This document shows, in pieces, positions 42,879-53,972 of a stretch of 64,000 nt of DNA. The translations under genes were made by a program, and so were the position numbers. The stretch covers positions 248,001-312,000 of the forward strand of contig NZ_JADDXU010000008.1 of assembly GCF_015163075.1 (NCBI RefSeq), written 5' to 3'. The notes beneath the pieces are model-generated. The model worked only from the letters and a program-made list of their open reading frames with translations. It was not told where the DNA came from and did no database searches. The stretch is from Streptomyces justiciae (GTDB lineage Bacteria > Actinomycetota > Actinomycetes > Streptomycetales > Streptomycetaceae). The first letter of the stretch is position 1. Every line of letters begins with the position of its first letter.

Positions 42879-43241
42879 GTGATCACCGCCGTCGACCATG
42901 TGCAGCTCGCCGCCCCGCCCGGCTCCGAGGACCGGCTGCGGGCCTACTACGCCGGTGTCCTCGGCATGACCGAGATCCCCAAGCCGCCCGCGCTCGCGGC
43001 CAGGGGAGGGTGCTGGTTCCAGGCCGGGCCCGTCCAGCTCCACCTCGGCATCGAGGCCGCCTTCCGCCCCGCCCTCAAAGCCCACCCGGGGCTGCGGGTC
43101 ACCGACATCGAGACCTACGCCGCCCGCCTGGAGACCCGGGGTGCCACCGTCACCTGGGACACCGACCTGCCAGGCCACCGGCGTTTCTACTCCTACGACC
43201 CCGTCGGCAACCGGCTGGAGTTTCTGGAACCGGGCGTTTGA
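42879..43241 (+). CDS. VOC-family (glyoxalase-like) protein
   Basis: A 120-residue protein of the vicinal-oxygen-chelate fold with two beta-alpha-beta-beta-beta modules. Metal-ligand-like positions are His in 'AVDHVQLAAPPG', His in 'PVQLHLGIE' and Glu in 'NRLEFLEPG'. Such proteins include glyoxalases, dioxygenases and drug-binding resistance proteins, and the substrate is unknown. GTG 42879 follows AAGGGGG. It is 38 bp behind tam and probably in the same transcript. Confidence 0.87.
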   Translation: MITAVDHVQLAAPPGSEDRLRAYYAGVLGMTEIPKPPALAARGGCWFQAGPVQLHLGIEAAFRPALKAHPGLRVTDIETYAARLETRGATVTWDTDLPGHRRFYSYDPVGNRLEFLEPGV

Positions 43242-43289
43242 GCGCCGGGCCACCGTTCACCCGGCAGCCGGGAAGGAACACAGTCGGGA

Positions 43290-43472
43290 GTGAGTGACGT
43301 GGCGAAGGACCAGAAGGCCAAGGCCAAGAAGGAACAGGCCAAGGGCAAGGCCAAGGAGACCATGGGCCGCGCGGTCGGCAACGAGCGGATGACCACCAAG
43401 GGCCGCGCCGAACAGGCGAAGGGCGACGCACGCCAGGCGAAGGAGAAGGAGAAGGACATCTTCAAGCACTGA
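43290..43472 (+). CDS. CsbD-like small stress protein
   Basis: A 60-residue, very hydrophilic Lys/Ala/Glu-rich protein with 'QAKGKAKETMGRAVGNERM' and 'KGRAEQAKGDARQAKEKEKD', the repeated layout of the CsbD family. Family members are induced by general stress in many bacteria, with no known mechanism. GTG 43290 or GTG 43299 could start it. The stop codon lies inside the first unit of a tandem repeat that continues past the gene. Confidence 0.88.
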   Translation: MSDVAKDQKAKAKKEQAKGKAKETMGRAVGNERMTTKGRAEQAKGDARQAKEKEKDIFKH

Positions 43473-43527
43473 GGACATCCACTGAGGAAGCACTGAGGAA
43501 GCACTGAGGACATCCACTGAGGACGTC
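43467..43527 (+). repeat. 11/13-bp tandem repeat at the 3' end of the CsbD gene
   Basis: Five units of CACTGAGGA ending in CATC, AG, AG, CATC and CGTC are arranged head to tail. The first unit contains the last codon and TGA stop (CAC-TGA) of the CsbD gene, so the stop context has been copied downstream. Confidence 0.85.
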
Positions 43528-43561
43528 TCCAGCGCTCAGGACGGTTCAGGCGCCGCAGGCC

Positions 43562-44239
43562 TCAGCTCTTGCGGCGCCCTATCAGATGCGGCTTCGCCTC
43601 CAGGCCGTCCAGGCCGTGCCAGGCCAGGTTCACCAGGTGGGCCGCGACCTCCGCCTTCTTCGGGCGGCGGACGTCCAGCCACCACTGGCCGGTCAGCGCG
43701 ACCATGCCGACCAACGCCTGCGCGTACAGCGGGGCCAGCTTGGGGTCGAAGCCCCGGCTCTTGAACTCGCGGCCCAGGATGTCCTCCACCTGGGTGGCGA
43801 TGTCCGAGATCAGCGAGGCGAAGGAACCCGTCGACTGCGGGATGGGGGAGTCACGGACCAGGATGCGGAAGCCGTCCGTGTACTCCTCGATGTAGTCGAG
43901 GAGCGCGAACGCCGCCTGCTCGCACAGCTCCCGCGGATGCCCGGCCGTCAGAGAGCTGGTCACCATGTCCAGCAGCCGCCGCATCTCGCGGTCCACGACC
44001 ACCGCGTACAGCCCCTCCTTGCCGCCGAAGTGCTCGTACACCACCGGCTTGGAGACCCCGGCCTTGGCCGCGATCTCCTCCACCGACGTGCCCTCGAAGC
44101 CCTTCGCGGCGAACAGGGTGCGGCCGATCTCCAGCAGCTGGGCGCGGCGCTCGGCGCCCGTCATCCGCGTGCGACGGGTGCGCCGCGGCTTGTCATTGCT
44201 CTCGGTGCTGCTGGAGTCGGTCGCCACGGCGTCAATCAT
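43562..44239 (-). CDS. TetR-family regulator, partner of the desaturase
   Basis: A 225-residue TetR protein. The HTH is 'GTSVEEIAAKAGVSKPVVYEHFGGKEGLYAVVV' (about residues 50-82) after a basic disordered head. The ligand domain has 'AGHPRELCEQAAFALLDYIEE' and a C-terminal 'LTGQWWLDVRRPKKAEVAAHLVNLAWHGL', resembling fatty-acid regulators of mycobacterial and Streptomyces type. ATG 44239 overlaps the desaturase stop (ATGA), so it is co-expressed with the enzyme and probably senses acyl-CoA and represses the operon through the dyads upstream, by inference. Confidence 0.88.
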   Translation of the reverse strand: MIDAVATDSSSTESNDKPRRTRRTRMTGAERRAQLLEIGRTLFAAKGFEGTSVEEIAAKAGVSKPVVYEHFGGKEGLYAVVVDREMRRLLDMVTSSLTAGHPRELCEQAAFALLDYIEEYTDGFRILVRDSPIPQSTGSFASLISDIATQVEDILGREFKSRGFDPKLAPLYAQALVGMVALTGQWWLDVRRPKKAEVAAHLVNLAWHGLDGLEAKPHLIGRRKS

Positions 44240-45246
44240 GCCGCCTCGACGGCGTCCTTCCGGCGTCGGGAGCCGTCTTCACCGGTGTTGCGGCGCGAAT
44301 CGATACGCGAGCGTGACGGCCAGCGCACGTCGTACGCCCAGCCCGCCATCTCGAACCAGCGGATCAGCCGCGCCGAGGAGTCCACCTGGCCGCGCATCAC
44401 CCCGTGCCGCGCCGACGTCGGGTCCGCGTGGTGCAGGTTGTGCCAGGACTCGCCGCACGACAGCACCGCCAGCCACCACACGTTGCCCGAACGGTCCCGC
44501 GACTTGAACGGCCGCTTGCCCACCGCGTGACAGATCGAGTTGATCGACCAGGTGACGTGGTGCAGCAGGCAGACCCGCACCAGCGAGCCCCAGAAGAACC
44601 CGGTGAACGCCCCCCACCAGGACATCGTCACCAGACCGCCGATCACCGCGGGCAGGGCGAGGGAGAGCATCGTCCAGTAGATGAAGTGCCGGGAGATCGA
44701 ACGGATCGCCGGGTCCTTGATCAGATCCGGCGCGTACTTCTCCTGCGGCGTCTGCTCCTCGTCGAACATCCAGCCGATGTGCGCCCACCACAGGCCCTTC
44801 ATCAGCGCCGGAACCGTCTCGCCGAACCGCCACGGAGAGTGCGGGTCACCCTCGGCGTCCGAGAACTTGTGGTGCTTGCGGTGGTCGGCCACCCAGCGGA
44901 CCAGAGGGCCCTCGACCGCCATCGAGCCCGCGATCGCCAGCGCGATGCGCAGCGGCCGCTTGGCCTTGAACGAACCGTGCGTGAAGTAGCGGTGGAAACC
45001 GATCGTGATGCCGTGGCACCCGAGGTAGTAGAAGAAGACCATCAGGCCGAGGTCCAGCCAGCTCACCCCCCATCCCCACGCCAGCGGCACCGCCGCCAGC
45101 AACGCGAGGAACGGGACGATGATGAAGAGCAGCAGCGTGATCTGTTCGATCCCGCGCTTCTGCTCCCCGCCCAGCGTGGCGGAGGGCATGGGTGAGCCGT
45201 CATTCGCCTTCGGGGCGTCTTCGATCACATCGGAGCTTGTGGTCAT
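44236..45246 (-). CDS. Membrane acyl-CoA/fatty-acid desaturase
   Basis: A 336-residue delta-9-type membrane desaturase. The three di-iron His boxes are present: 'HRYFTH' (His85-His90), 'HRKHH' (His122-His126) and 'ESWHNLHHADP'. Helices pair before and after the second box. It introduces a double bond into acyl chains to adjust membrane fluidity. ATG 45246 fits the family length, while a frame running to 45414 is not protein-like. The gene heads a two-gene operon with the TetR regulator and is divergent from ppc. Confidence 0.94.
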   Translation of the reverse strand: MTTSSDVIEDAPKANDGSPMPSATLGGEQKRGIEQITLLLFIIVPFLALLAAVPLAWGWGVSWLDLGLMVFFYYLGCHGITIGFHRYFTHGSFKAKRPLRIALAIAGSMAVEGPLVRWVADHRKHHKFSDAEGDPHSPWRFGETVPALMKGLWWAHIGWMFDEEQTPQEKYAPDLIKDPAIRSISRHFIYWTMLSLALPAVIGGLVTMSWWGAFTGFFWGSLVRVCLLHHVTWSINSICHAVGKRPFKSRDRSGNVWWLAVLSCGESWHNLHHADPTSARHGVMRGQVDSSARLIRWFEMAGWAYDVRWPSRSRIDSRRNTGEDGSRRRKDAVEAA

Positions 45247-45327
45247 TGGGGCGTCCCCTGTGGGGTTCGAGGGTTGGAGAAGAGTCGTGGTACCGGTAAC
45301 CACGCGGGAAGCCGAGCGGGACTTCCC

Positions 45328-45354
45328 TACGGTTCCGTAACCTACGGCGTCGTA
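45328..45354. promoter_or_regulatory. Paired operator-like dyads upstream of the desaturase operon
   Basis: TACGGTTCCGTA (45328-45339) and TACGGCGTCGTA (45343-45354) are two TACG-N4-CGTA dyads whose starts are 15 bp apart. They lie 82-108 bp upstream of the desaturase start, a typical arrangement for cooperative TetR-family binding. The rest of the 304-bp divergent region to ppc holds no other gene I can support. Confidence 0.65.
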
Positions 45355-45550
45355 AGTATGGCAGCGCGTCGCCCGACGGCAAGAGCCCGAGAGCCTGCGC
45401 GTCCCGACCGGCACCTATCCTGGAGTCGTTCGGACAGCGCGGTCCGCTCTCATTTCTTCCCGGATGACCGGCCCGTATGCGGCAGCCGCCGCGCGACCGG
45501 CCTACGGGTTCCCTCCCGGACGAGCTTCAACACTGCAAGGAGCCGCACCT

Positions 45551-48283
<2,733 letters not shown>

Positions 48284-48299
48284 CGGTCCATCCGGACAC

Positions 48300-48336
48300 G
48301 ACGGTGCCCCCGAGGTCGAACCTCGGGGGCACCGTC
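48300..48336. terminator. Bidirectional terminator between ppc and the surface protein
   Basis: GACGGTGCCCCCGAGG (48300-48315) and CCTCGGGGGCACCGTC (48321-48336) form a perfect 16-bp stem with a 5-nt loop between two convergent genes. Confidence 0.9.
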
Positions 48337-48356
48337 GTACAACCGGCCCGTGTGCC

Positions 48357-49034
48357 TTATGCCTTACGGCGGCGGAACACCAGGTAGCCACCCGCGGCCA
48401 CCAGCGCAGCCGCGGCGCCGCTCAGCAAGCCCACCGGGGCACCGTTGCCCGTCTCGGCGAGGTCACCGCCCTCGCTGTCGCTGCCGCCGCCACCCTGGGC
48501 GGACGGCGACGAGGACGCCGAAGGCTCCGAGGACCCACCGGCGGGCGCCGACTCGGACGGCGAGGCGGAAGGAGAGGACGAGGCGGACGAGGACGGCGTC
48601 TCACTCGGCTTGCCGTCGTCGTCGGAGCCCTCGCAGTCGGTCCAGAAGACCTTGTGCTTGGCCGCGCCCTTCTCGCCCTCGAAGTTCCAGAACAGCTTGT
48701 AGTGGCCGTCGGGCAGCGACAGGTCCTCGGTCCGGCCGTGACCCTCGGCGTCGAGGGTGATCTCGCCGGACTTCACCGTCTCGCCCTTGACGTCGGCCGT
48801 CGGGGCCCAGGCCTCGATGTGCCAGTCCACCTCCTGGACGCCGTCGAAACCGAACGCGTCCAGATAGAACGTGCAGACGTGCGGCTCGTTGCGCCGCAAC
48901 TCCTCGCCGGTCGTGGCGTCGTGGATCTTCACAGTGCCGTTGTCACCGGGAGCGGTGGCGTAGGCGTTCGGGGCCGCGAACAGGGCGGCAGCGGCGACGG
49001 CGGACAGGGCGCCGGCGCGGATGAGGGTACGCAT
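48357..49034 (-). CDS. LAETG-anchored (sortase-dependent) surface protein
   Basis: A 225-residue secreted protein. The signal peptide (residues 1 to about 28, ending 'NAYA') precedes a beta-rich domain with 'EPHVCTFYLDAFGFDGVQEVDW' and a second Cys in 'VFWTDCEGSDDDG', which could form a disulphide. Then come a long Ser/Pro/Glu stalk and the C-terminal signal 'LAETGNGAP', a hydrophobic helix and 'RRRKA'. LAxTG is the motif used by class E sortases in Streptomyces. No sortase gene is in the window. ATG 49034 is preferred over 49046 because it opens the signal peptide. Function unknown. Confidence 0.9.
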   Translation of the reverse strand: MRTLIRAGALSAVAAAALFAAPNAYATAPGDNGTVKIHDATTGEELRRNEPHVCTFYLDAFGFDGVQEVDWHIEAWAPTADVKGETVKSGEITLDAEGHGRTEDLSLPDGHYKLFWNFEGEKGAAKHKVFWTDCEGSDDDGKPSETPSSSASSSPSASPSESAPAGGSSEPSASSSPSAQGGGGSDSEGGDLAETGNGAPVGLLSGAAAALVAAGGYLVFRRRKA

Positions 49035-49101
49035 GGGGCAGTCCATCTTCGAGATGTGACAGGGAAGATGTGGAGGGGGCGGCTCAGCATCCAGCCCCCA
49101 C

Positions 49102-49114
49102 TGACCTCAGGTCA
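49102..49114. promoter_or_regulatory. 13-bp palindrome upstream of the LAETG gene
   Basis: TGACCT-C-AGGTCA is a perfect 6+1+6 dyad, 68-80 bp before the LAETG start, in a gap that is less G+C-rich than its flanks. It suits a dimeric regulator; none is assigned. Confidence 0.45.
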
Positions 49115-49169
49115 ATCACGAACAGACAACACTCACGCCCTCCACAGAAATGAAGAACGCCGAAACCTG

Positions 49170-49676
49170 TCAGACCGTCACGAAAGCCGCGGTGAGCAGC
49201 GCGACACCCGCCCCCGCCATCACCCACGCGCCCCGCGTACGCCCCAACCCGCCCGCCACCACGACCGACGCCAGCAGCAACGCACCACCGAGCGGAACCC
49301 AGGCGTAGAGAATCCCGGCAGGACCGGACCGCACGACATCGTCACTGCTCGGCTTCACGACGACCGTGTACGTCTCGCCCTTCCGCACCGCGACCGTCTT
49401 CTCGATGACGACCTCGGCCCGCGCCTTGGACCCCTCGGAGATCGGCGTGTACGGCCCGGTGCAGGTGTCCTCCCCGCACCGCGTCACCTCGATCGTGCCG
49501 CTCTCCCGGCCCTTCGTCAGCATCACGTGCTGCGCGGTGCCCCACGACGCCCACACCCCCGCCACCAGGATCAGCACCGCGACCGCACCCATCGCCGCGA
49601 GCCGCCCGAAACGGAGGGCGGCAGCCGAGGCCTGGCGGGCGGAGACGGAGGCAGTGGCAGGCATGGCCGGGATCAT
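49170..49676 (-). CDS. Membrane protein of unknown function, two-to-four helices
   Basis: A 168-residue protein. An N-terminal helix (about residues 25-45, 'LAAMGAVAVLILVAGVWAS') is followed by an extracytoplasmic segment of about 65 residues with two close cysteines ('RCGEDTCTGPYTP'), then two further helices (about 120-142 and 148-166). Neither ATG 49676 nor ATG 49664 has a clear ribosome-binding site. I do not recognise the family; the paired Cys may form a disulphide. It lies between the surface protein and pth, on the same strand as both. Confidence 0.75.
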   Translation of the reverse strand: MIPAMPATASVSARQASAAALRFGRLAAMGAVAVLILVAGVWASWGTAQHVMLTKGRESGTIEVTRCGEDTCTGPYTPISEGSKARAEVVIEKTVAVRKGETYTVVVKPSSDDVVRSGPAGILYAWVPLGGALLLASVVVAGGLGRTRGAWVMAGAGVALLTAAFVTV

Positions 49677-49718
49677 TGGCCATGCCTGAACGGCCCGTCA
49701 ACTCGGGTGGGTGACAAG

Positions 49719-50315
49719 TCAGGAGTTGTACGTGCTTTGCGCCCGCTCCAGCCCCTCGATCACCAGACACTCCACCGCGTCCGCCGCCCGGTCCACGAAG
49801 TAGTCGAGCTCCTTGCGCTCCGCGGAGGAGAAGTCCTTCAGCACGAAGTCGGCGACCTGCATACGACCCGGAGGCCGCCCGATCCCGAACCGCACCCGGT
49901 GGTACTCGGCACTGAACGCCTTCGTCATCGACTTCAGCCCGTTGTGCCCGTTGTCCCCACCACCGAGCTTCAACCGCAGCACCCCGTAGTCGATGTCCAA
50001 CTCGTCATGAACAGCCACGATGTTGGCGACCGGCACCTTGTAGAAGTCCTTGAGCGCGTTCACCGGCCCACCGGACAGATTCATGTACGACATCGGCTTC
50101 GCCAGGATCACCCGGCGGTTGAACGGCCCCGGAGGCCCGATCCGCCCCTCCACGACCTGCGCCTGCGCCTTCCCGGCCCGCTTGAACCTCCCCCCGATCC
50201 GCTCGGCCAGCAGATCGGCCACCATGAAACCGACGTTGTGCCGGTTGGCCGCGTACTCCGGCCCGGGATTGCCGAGGCCGACGATCAGCCAGGGGTCGTT
50301 GGCGGGGCTCGTCAC
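49719..50315 (-). CDS. pth: Peptidyl-tRNA hydrolase
   Basis: A 198-residue Pth enzyme that frees tRNA from prematurely released peptidyl-tRNA. The catalytic His is in 'ANRHNVGFMVADLLAERIGG', the Asp in 'VAVHDELDIDYG', and tRNA contacts are in 'KPMSYMNLSGGPV' and 'GGGDNGHNGLKSM'. The opening strand is 'WLIVGLGNPGPEYA'. GTG 50315 has AGGAG at 8 nt; ATG 50321 is too close to that site. An open frame to 50564 is not conserved. The rplY-pth order is usual in actinobacteria. Confidence 0.95.
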   Translation of the reverse strand: MTSPANDPWLIVGLGNPGPEYAANRHNVGFMVADLLAERIGGRFKRAGKAQAQVVEGRIGPPGPFNRRVILAKPMSYMNLSGGPVNALKDFYKVPVANIVAVHDELDIDYGVLRLKLGGGDNGHNGLKSMTKAFSAEYHRVRFGIGRPPGRMQVADFVLKDFSSAERKELDYFVDRAADAVECLVIEGLERAQSTYNS

Positions 50316-50415
50316 GTCCATCTCTCCTCGATACGCGCCAGCCGCCACTCCCGTACGGAAGCGGCGGCTGACGAATTCTTGCAGAGCTCCTGCGAGCTCC
50401 TGCAGAGCCTCAGGC

Positions 50416-51009
50416 TCAGGCCTCGGCGGCCTCGTCGCCCTCAGCAGCCTCCTCCGAGGCCTCCTCCGCCTGCGCGGCCAGGACCTGGAGAACGACAGCG
50501 TCCTCGTCGACGGCGAGCGTGGTGCCGGCCGGGAGCTTGATGTCCTTGGCGAGGATGGAGGCACCGGCCTCCAGGCCCTCCACGGAGACCGTGACGGACT
50601 CGGGGATGTGGGTGGCCTCGGCCTCGACCGGAAGCGCGTTCAGCACGTGCTCCAGCAGGTTGCCACCGGCGGCCAGCTCACCCTCGGCGTGCACCGGGAT
50701 CTCGACCGTGACCTTCTCGCCACGCTTGACCAGCAGCAGGTCGACGTGCTCCAGGAAGCCCTTGATCGGGTCACGCTGAACCGACTTCGGGATCGCCAGC
50801 TCGTTGGTCTTGCCGTCGATGTCCAGGGAGATCAGGACGTTCGGCGTACGCAGCGCCAGCAGCAGGTCGTGGCCCGGAAGCGTCAGGTGCAGCGGGTCCG
50901 AACCGTGGCCGTACAGCACACCGGGAACCTTGGCGTCACGACGGATGCGGCGGGCAGCGCCCTTGCCGAACTCGCTGCGGGTCTCGGCGGAGATCTTGAC
51001 CTCGGACAT
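50416..51009 (-). CDS. rplY: 50S ribosomal protein L25/CTC family
   Basis: A 197-residue long-form L25 (CTC) protein that binds 5S rRNA. The N-terminal L25 domain has 'RSEFGKGAARRIRRDAKVPGVLYG' and 'LISLDIDGKTNELAIPKSVQRDPIKG', followed by the TL5/CTC beta domain ('VTVEIPVHAEGE', 'LPVEAEATHIPESVTVSVEGLEAG') and an acidic Glu/Ala tail, as in other actinobacteria. ATG 51009 is preceded by AGGAG at 8 nt. It lies between prs and pth on the same strand. Confidence 0.95.
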   Translation of the reverse strand: MSEVKISAETRSEFGKGAARRIRRDAKVPGVLYGHGSDPLHLTLPGHDLLLALRTPNVLISLDIDGKTNELAIPKSVQRDPIKGFLEHVDLLLVKRGEKVTVEIPVHAEGELAAGGNLLEHVLNALPVEAEATHIPESVTVSVEGLEAGASILAKDIKLPAGTTLAVDEDAVVLQVLAAQAEEASEEAAEGDEAAEA

Positions 51010-51171
51010 GTGGATCACTCCTCGTATGGGTGAGAACGGACAAGGTCACCCGGCCACGAACGGCCTGCTACGAAGAGCGCGTCGATAACGGATCGCCGTA
51101 CCTCACCAGAAATGAGGACGGCCTCCCTCGCCGAGCAACTGGAGCAGTCTACTCAGCAAGGAAGGCCGCAG

Positions 51172-51199
51172 AAAAATCGATCATGCAGAAGCGTTCTGC
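51172..51199 (-). terminator. Possible rho-independent terminator after prs
   Basis: On the minus strand, GCAGAA-CGC-TTCTGC (51199-51185) is followed 8 nt later by a run of five T (51176-51172), downstream of the prs stop and upstream of rplY. Confidence 0.5.
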
Positions 51200-51216
51200 C
51201 TCATGGGCAGCAGGGC

Positions 51217-52197
51217 TTACTGCTCGTCGAACAGGCTCGTCACCGAACCGTCCTCGAACACCTCACGCACCGCACTCGCGATCGTCGGCGCGATCGACAG
51301 CACCGTCAGCTTGTCCAGATCACGACCCAGCTCACCCGGCGTCGGCAGCGTGTTCGTGAACACGAACTCGCTCACCCGGGAGTTCTTCAACCGGTCGGCG
51401 GCCGGACCCGACAGCACACCGTGCGTCGCCGTCACGATGACGTCCTCCGCACCGTGCGCGAACAGCGCATCGGCGGCAGCGCAGATCGTGCCACCGGTGT
51501 CGATCATGTCGTCGACGAGGACGCAGACGCGACCCTTCACCTCACCGACCACCTCGTGAACGGTCACCTGGTTGGCGACGTCCTTGTCACGCCGCTTGTG
51601 CACGATCGCCAGCGGAGCACCGAGACGGTCGCACCAACGGTCGGCCACCCGCACACGCCCGGCGTCAGGAGAGACGACCGTCAGCTTGTCCTTGTCGACC
51701 TTCGCCCCCACGTAGTCCGCCAGCAGCGGCAGCGCGAAGAGGTGGTCGACCGGGCCGTCGAAGAAACCCTGGATCTGATCGGTGTGCAGATCGACGGTGA
51801 GGATACGGTCCGCACCCGCCGTCTTCATCAGATCCGCGATGAGCCGGGCCGAGATCGGCTCACGGCCACGGTGCTTCTTGTCCTGACGGGCATAACCGTA
51901 GAACGGCACGATGACGGTGATGGAGCGGGCGGACGCGCGCTTCAGCGCGTCGATCATGATCAGCTGCTCCATGATCCACTTGTTGATCGGAGCCGTGTGG
52001 CTCTGGATCAGGAAGCAGTCCGCACCACGCGCCGACTCCTGGTAACGGACGTAGATCTCGCCATTGGCGAAGTCGAAGGCCTTCGTCGGGACGACCCCGA
52101 CACCCAGCTGCTGGGCGACCTCCTCGGCAAGCTCGGGGTGGGCGCGGCCGGAGAAGAACATCATCTTCTTCTCGCCGGTCGTCTTGATCCCGGTCAC
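51217..52197 (-). CDS. prs: Ribose-phosphate pyrophosphokinase (PRPP synthetase)
   Basis: A 326-residue enzyme making PRPP from ribose-5-phosphate and ATP for purine, pyrimidine, His and Trp synthesis. Landmarks are 'FFSGRAHPELAEEVAQQLGV', 'DFANGEIYVRYQES', the flexible catalytic loop 'YGYARQDKKHRGREPISA', metal-binding 'ILTVDLHTDQIQGFFD', and the PRPP loop 'VLVDDMIDTGGTICAAA'. GTG 52197 follows GAGGAGA. It lies downstream of glmU with a 134-bp gap. Confidence 0.96.
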   Translation of the reverse strand: MTGIKTTGEKKMMFFSGRAHPELAEEVAQQLGVGVVPTKAFDFANGEIYVRYQESARGADCFLIQSHTAPINKWIMEQLIMIDALKRASARSITVIVPFYGYARQDKKHRGREPISARLIADLMKTAGADRILTVDLHTDQIQGFFDGPVDHLFALPLLADYVGAKVDKDKLTVVSPDAGRVRVADRWCDRLGAPLAIVHKRRDKDVANQVTVHEVVGEVKGRVCVLVDDMIDTGGTICAAADALFAHGAEDVIVTATHGVLSGPAADRLKNSRVSEFVFTNTLPTPGELGRDLDKLTVLSIAPTIASAVREVFEDGSVTSLFDEQ

Positions 52198-52331
52198 AGC
52201 ACTGTCTCCTCAGAGGTGTCTCAGCCGGCTCTCGAGAGACCTCGCCGCTGGGCGCGACGGGGCCGTCTCAGCTGGTGGGGTGCGGGTGTGCACTTATCAC
52301 GGTACGCCGTGTTTGACGCACCTGTTTCCGG

Positions 52332-53780
52332 TCAGCCGTCGCTACCCGGCTCCCGGGACGCCGCCTCGGCCGCCTTCGCCGCCGCGCTTCCCGGACGCTT
52401 ACGAGCCACCCAACCCTCGATATTCCGCTGCTGGCCACGGGCCACGGCCAGCGAACCGGGCGGCACGTCCTTCGTGATCACCGACCCTGCGGCGGTGTAC
52501 GCGCCGTCCCCGACCGTGACAGGCGCCACAAACATGTTGTCCGAACCCGTCCGGCAGTGCGACCCGACGGTGGTGTGATGCTTGTCCTGCCCGTCGTAGT
52601 TCACGAACACGCTCGCGGCACCGATGTTGGAGTACTCACCGATGGTCGCGTCACCGACGTAGGAGAGGTGCGGAACCTTCGTCCCCTCCCCGATCGAGGC
52701 GTTCTTCGTCTCCACGTACGTCCCGATCTTGCCCTTCGCGCCGAGGCGCGTACCGGGCCGCAGATAGGCGTACGGCCCCACGGTCGCGTCCGCGCCGATG
52801 TGGGCACCGTCGGACACGGTGTTGTCGACCCGGGCACCGGCGCCGACCTCGGTGTCCTTGAGACGGCTGTTGGGACCGACCTCGGCGGTGGAACCGATGT
52901 GGGTGGCGCCGTGCAACTGGGTGTTGGGGTGGACGACCGCGTCCTGATCGAAGGTGACGGTCACGTCGACCCACGTCGTCGCCGGGTCGATGACGGTGAC
53001 GCCGGCGAGCATCGCCTCGGTCAGCAGCCGGTCGTTGAGAATCCGGCGGGCCTCGCTGAGCTGCACGCGGTTGTTGATACCGGCGATCTCACGATGGTCG
53101 GCGGCGACGGAAGCGCCGACGCGGTGACCGGCCTCCCGGAGAATCCCGAGGACGTCGGTGAGGTACTCCTCGCCCTGACTGTTGTCGGTCCGCACCTTCC
53201 CCAGAGCGTCCGCGAGCAACTGCCCGTCGAACGCGAACACCCCGGAGTTGATCTCACGGATCGCACGCTGCGAGTCGGAGGCGTCCTTGTGCTCGACGAT
53301 CGCGGTCACGGCACCGGAGACACCGTCCCGCACGATCCGCCCGTACCCGGTCGCGTCCGGGACCTCGGCGGTGAGCACGGTGACGGCGTTGCCGTCGGCG
53401 GAGTGCGTGTGCGCGAGGGCGAGGAGCGTCTCCCCGGTGAGAAGGGGGGTGTCCCCGCAGACGACGACGACAGTCCCGTCGACAACCCCGCCCAGCTCTT
53501 CGAGCGCCATCCGCACGGCGTGCCCGGTGCCGTTCTGCTCCGCCTGCACGGCGGTCCGTACGTCGGGGTCGATGTCGTTGAGATGCGCGGTGACCTTCTC
53601 ACGCGCGTGCCCCACGACGACGACCAGATTCTCGGGGTCCAACTCACGGGCTGCGGCCAGCACATGGCCCACGAGGCTGCGGCCGCAGAGCTCATGGAGA
53701 ACCTTGGGTGTGGCCGACTTCATACGGGTGCCCTCACCCGCTGCGAGAACGACGACGGCTGCCGGGCGGTTGGCGCTCAC
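52332..53780 (-). CDS. glmU: Bifunctional GlmU: uridylyltransferase / acetyltransferase
   Basis: A 482-residue enzyme making UDP-GlcNAc for peptidoglycan. The N-terminal pyrophosphorylase opens 'VVVLAAGEGTRMKSATPKVLHE', with 'GTGHAVRMAL' and 'VVVCGDTPLL'. The C-terminal left-handed beta-helix carries hexad repeats and 'KNASIGEGTKVPHLSYVGDATIGE', then 'NYDGQDKHHTTVG'. GTG 53780 follows GAAGG. The C-terminal tail after 'AVARGQQRNIEGW' is Lys/Ala-rich and disordered. Confidence 0.96.
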   Translation of the reverse strand: MSANRPAAVVVLAAGEGTRMKSATPKVLHELCGRSLVGHVLAAARELDPENLVVVVGHAREKVTAHLNDIDPDVRTAVQAEQNGTGHAVRMALEELGGVVDGTVVVVCGDTPLLTGETLLALAHTHSADGNAVTVLTAEVPDATGYGRIVRDGVSGAVTAIVEHKDASDSQRAIREINSGVFAFDGQLLADALGKVRTDNSQGEEYLTDVLGILREAGHRVGASVAADHREIAGINNRVQLSEARRILNDRLLTEAMLAGVTVIDPATTWVDVTVTFDQDAVVHPNTQLHGATHIGSTAEVGPNSRLKDTEVGAGARVDNTVSDGAHIGADATVGPYAYLRPGTRLGAKGKIGTYVETKNASIGEGTKVPHLSYVGDATIGEYSNIGAASVFVNYDGQDKHHTTVGSHCRTGSDNMFVAPVTVGDGAYTAAGSVITKDVPPGSLAVARGQQRNIEGWVARKRPGSAAAKAAEAASREPGSDG

Positions 53781-53853
53781 GGGATGCCCTTCGGCTGTGG
53801 AGGGGGTGGGGTGACATCCGCAGGATACCGGGGCGTTTCTTGGGGGACATGAG

Positions 53854-53885
53854 TGTGGGCCCTGACTGTGCTGTCAGGGCCCACA
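53854..53885 (-). terminator. Terminator of tRNA-Gln
   Basis: Perfect 13-bp stem (53854-53866 with 53873-53885) and a 6-nt loop, starting 10 nt beyond the tRNA 3' end. Confidence 0.82.
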
Positions 53886-53895
53886 TCGGGTTGGG

Positions 53896-53966
53896 CTCCC
53901 GGGGGAGGACTCGAACCCCCATAAGCGACACCAAAAGACGCTGTCCTGCCCTTAGACGACCCGGGA
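53896..53966 (-). tRNA. tRNA-Gln (anticodon UUG)
   Basis: The 71-nt minus-strand sequence folds into a cloverleaf: acceptor TCCCGGG/CCCGGGA, D-stem GTC/GAC, anticodon stem GCGTC/GTCGC with a U-U mismatch, loop TTTTGGT giving anticodon UUG at 53934-53932, T-stem GGGGG/CCTCC and T-loop TTCGAGT. The discriminator base is G and CCA is not encoded. Confidence 0.95.
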
Positions 53967-53972
53967 TCGCCC

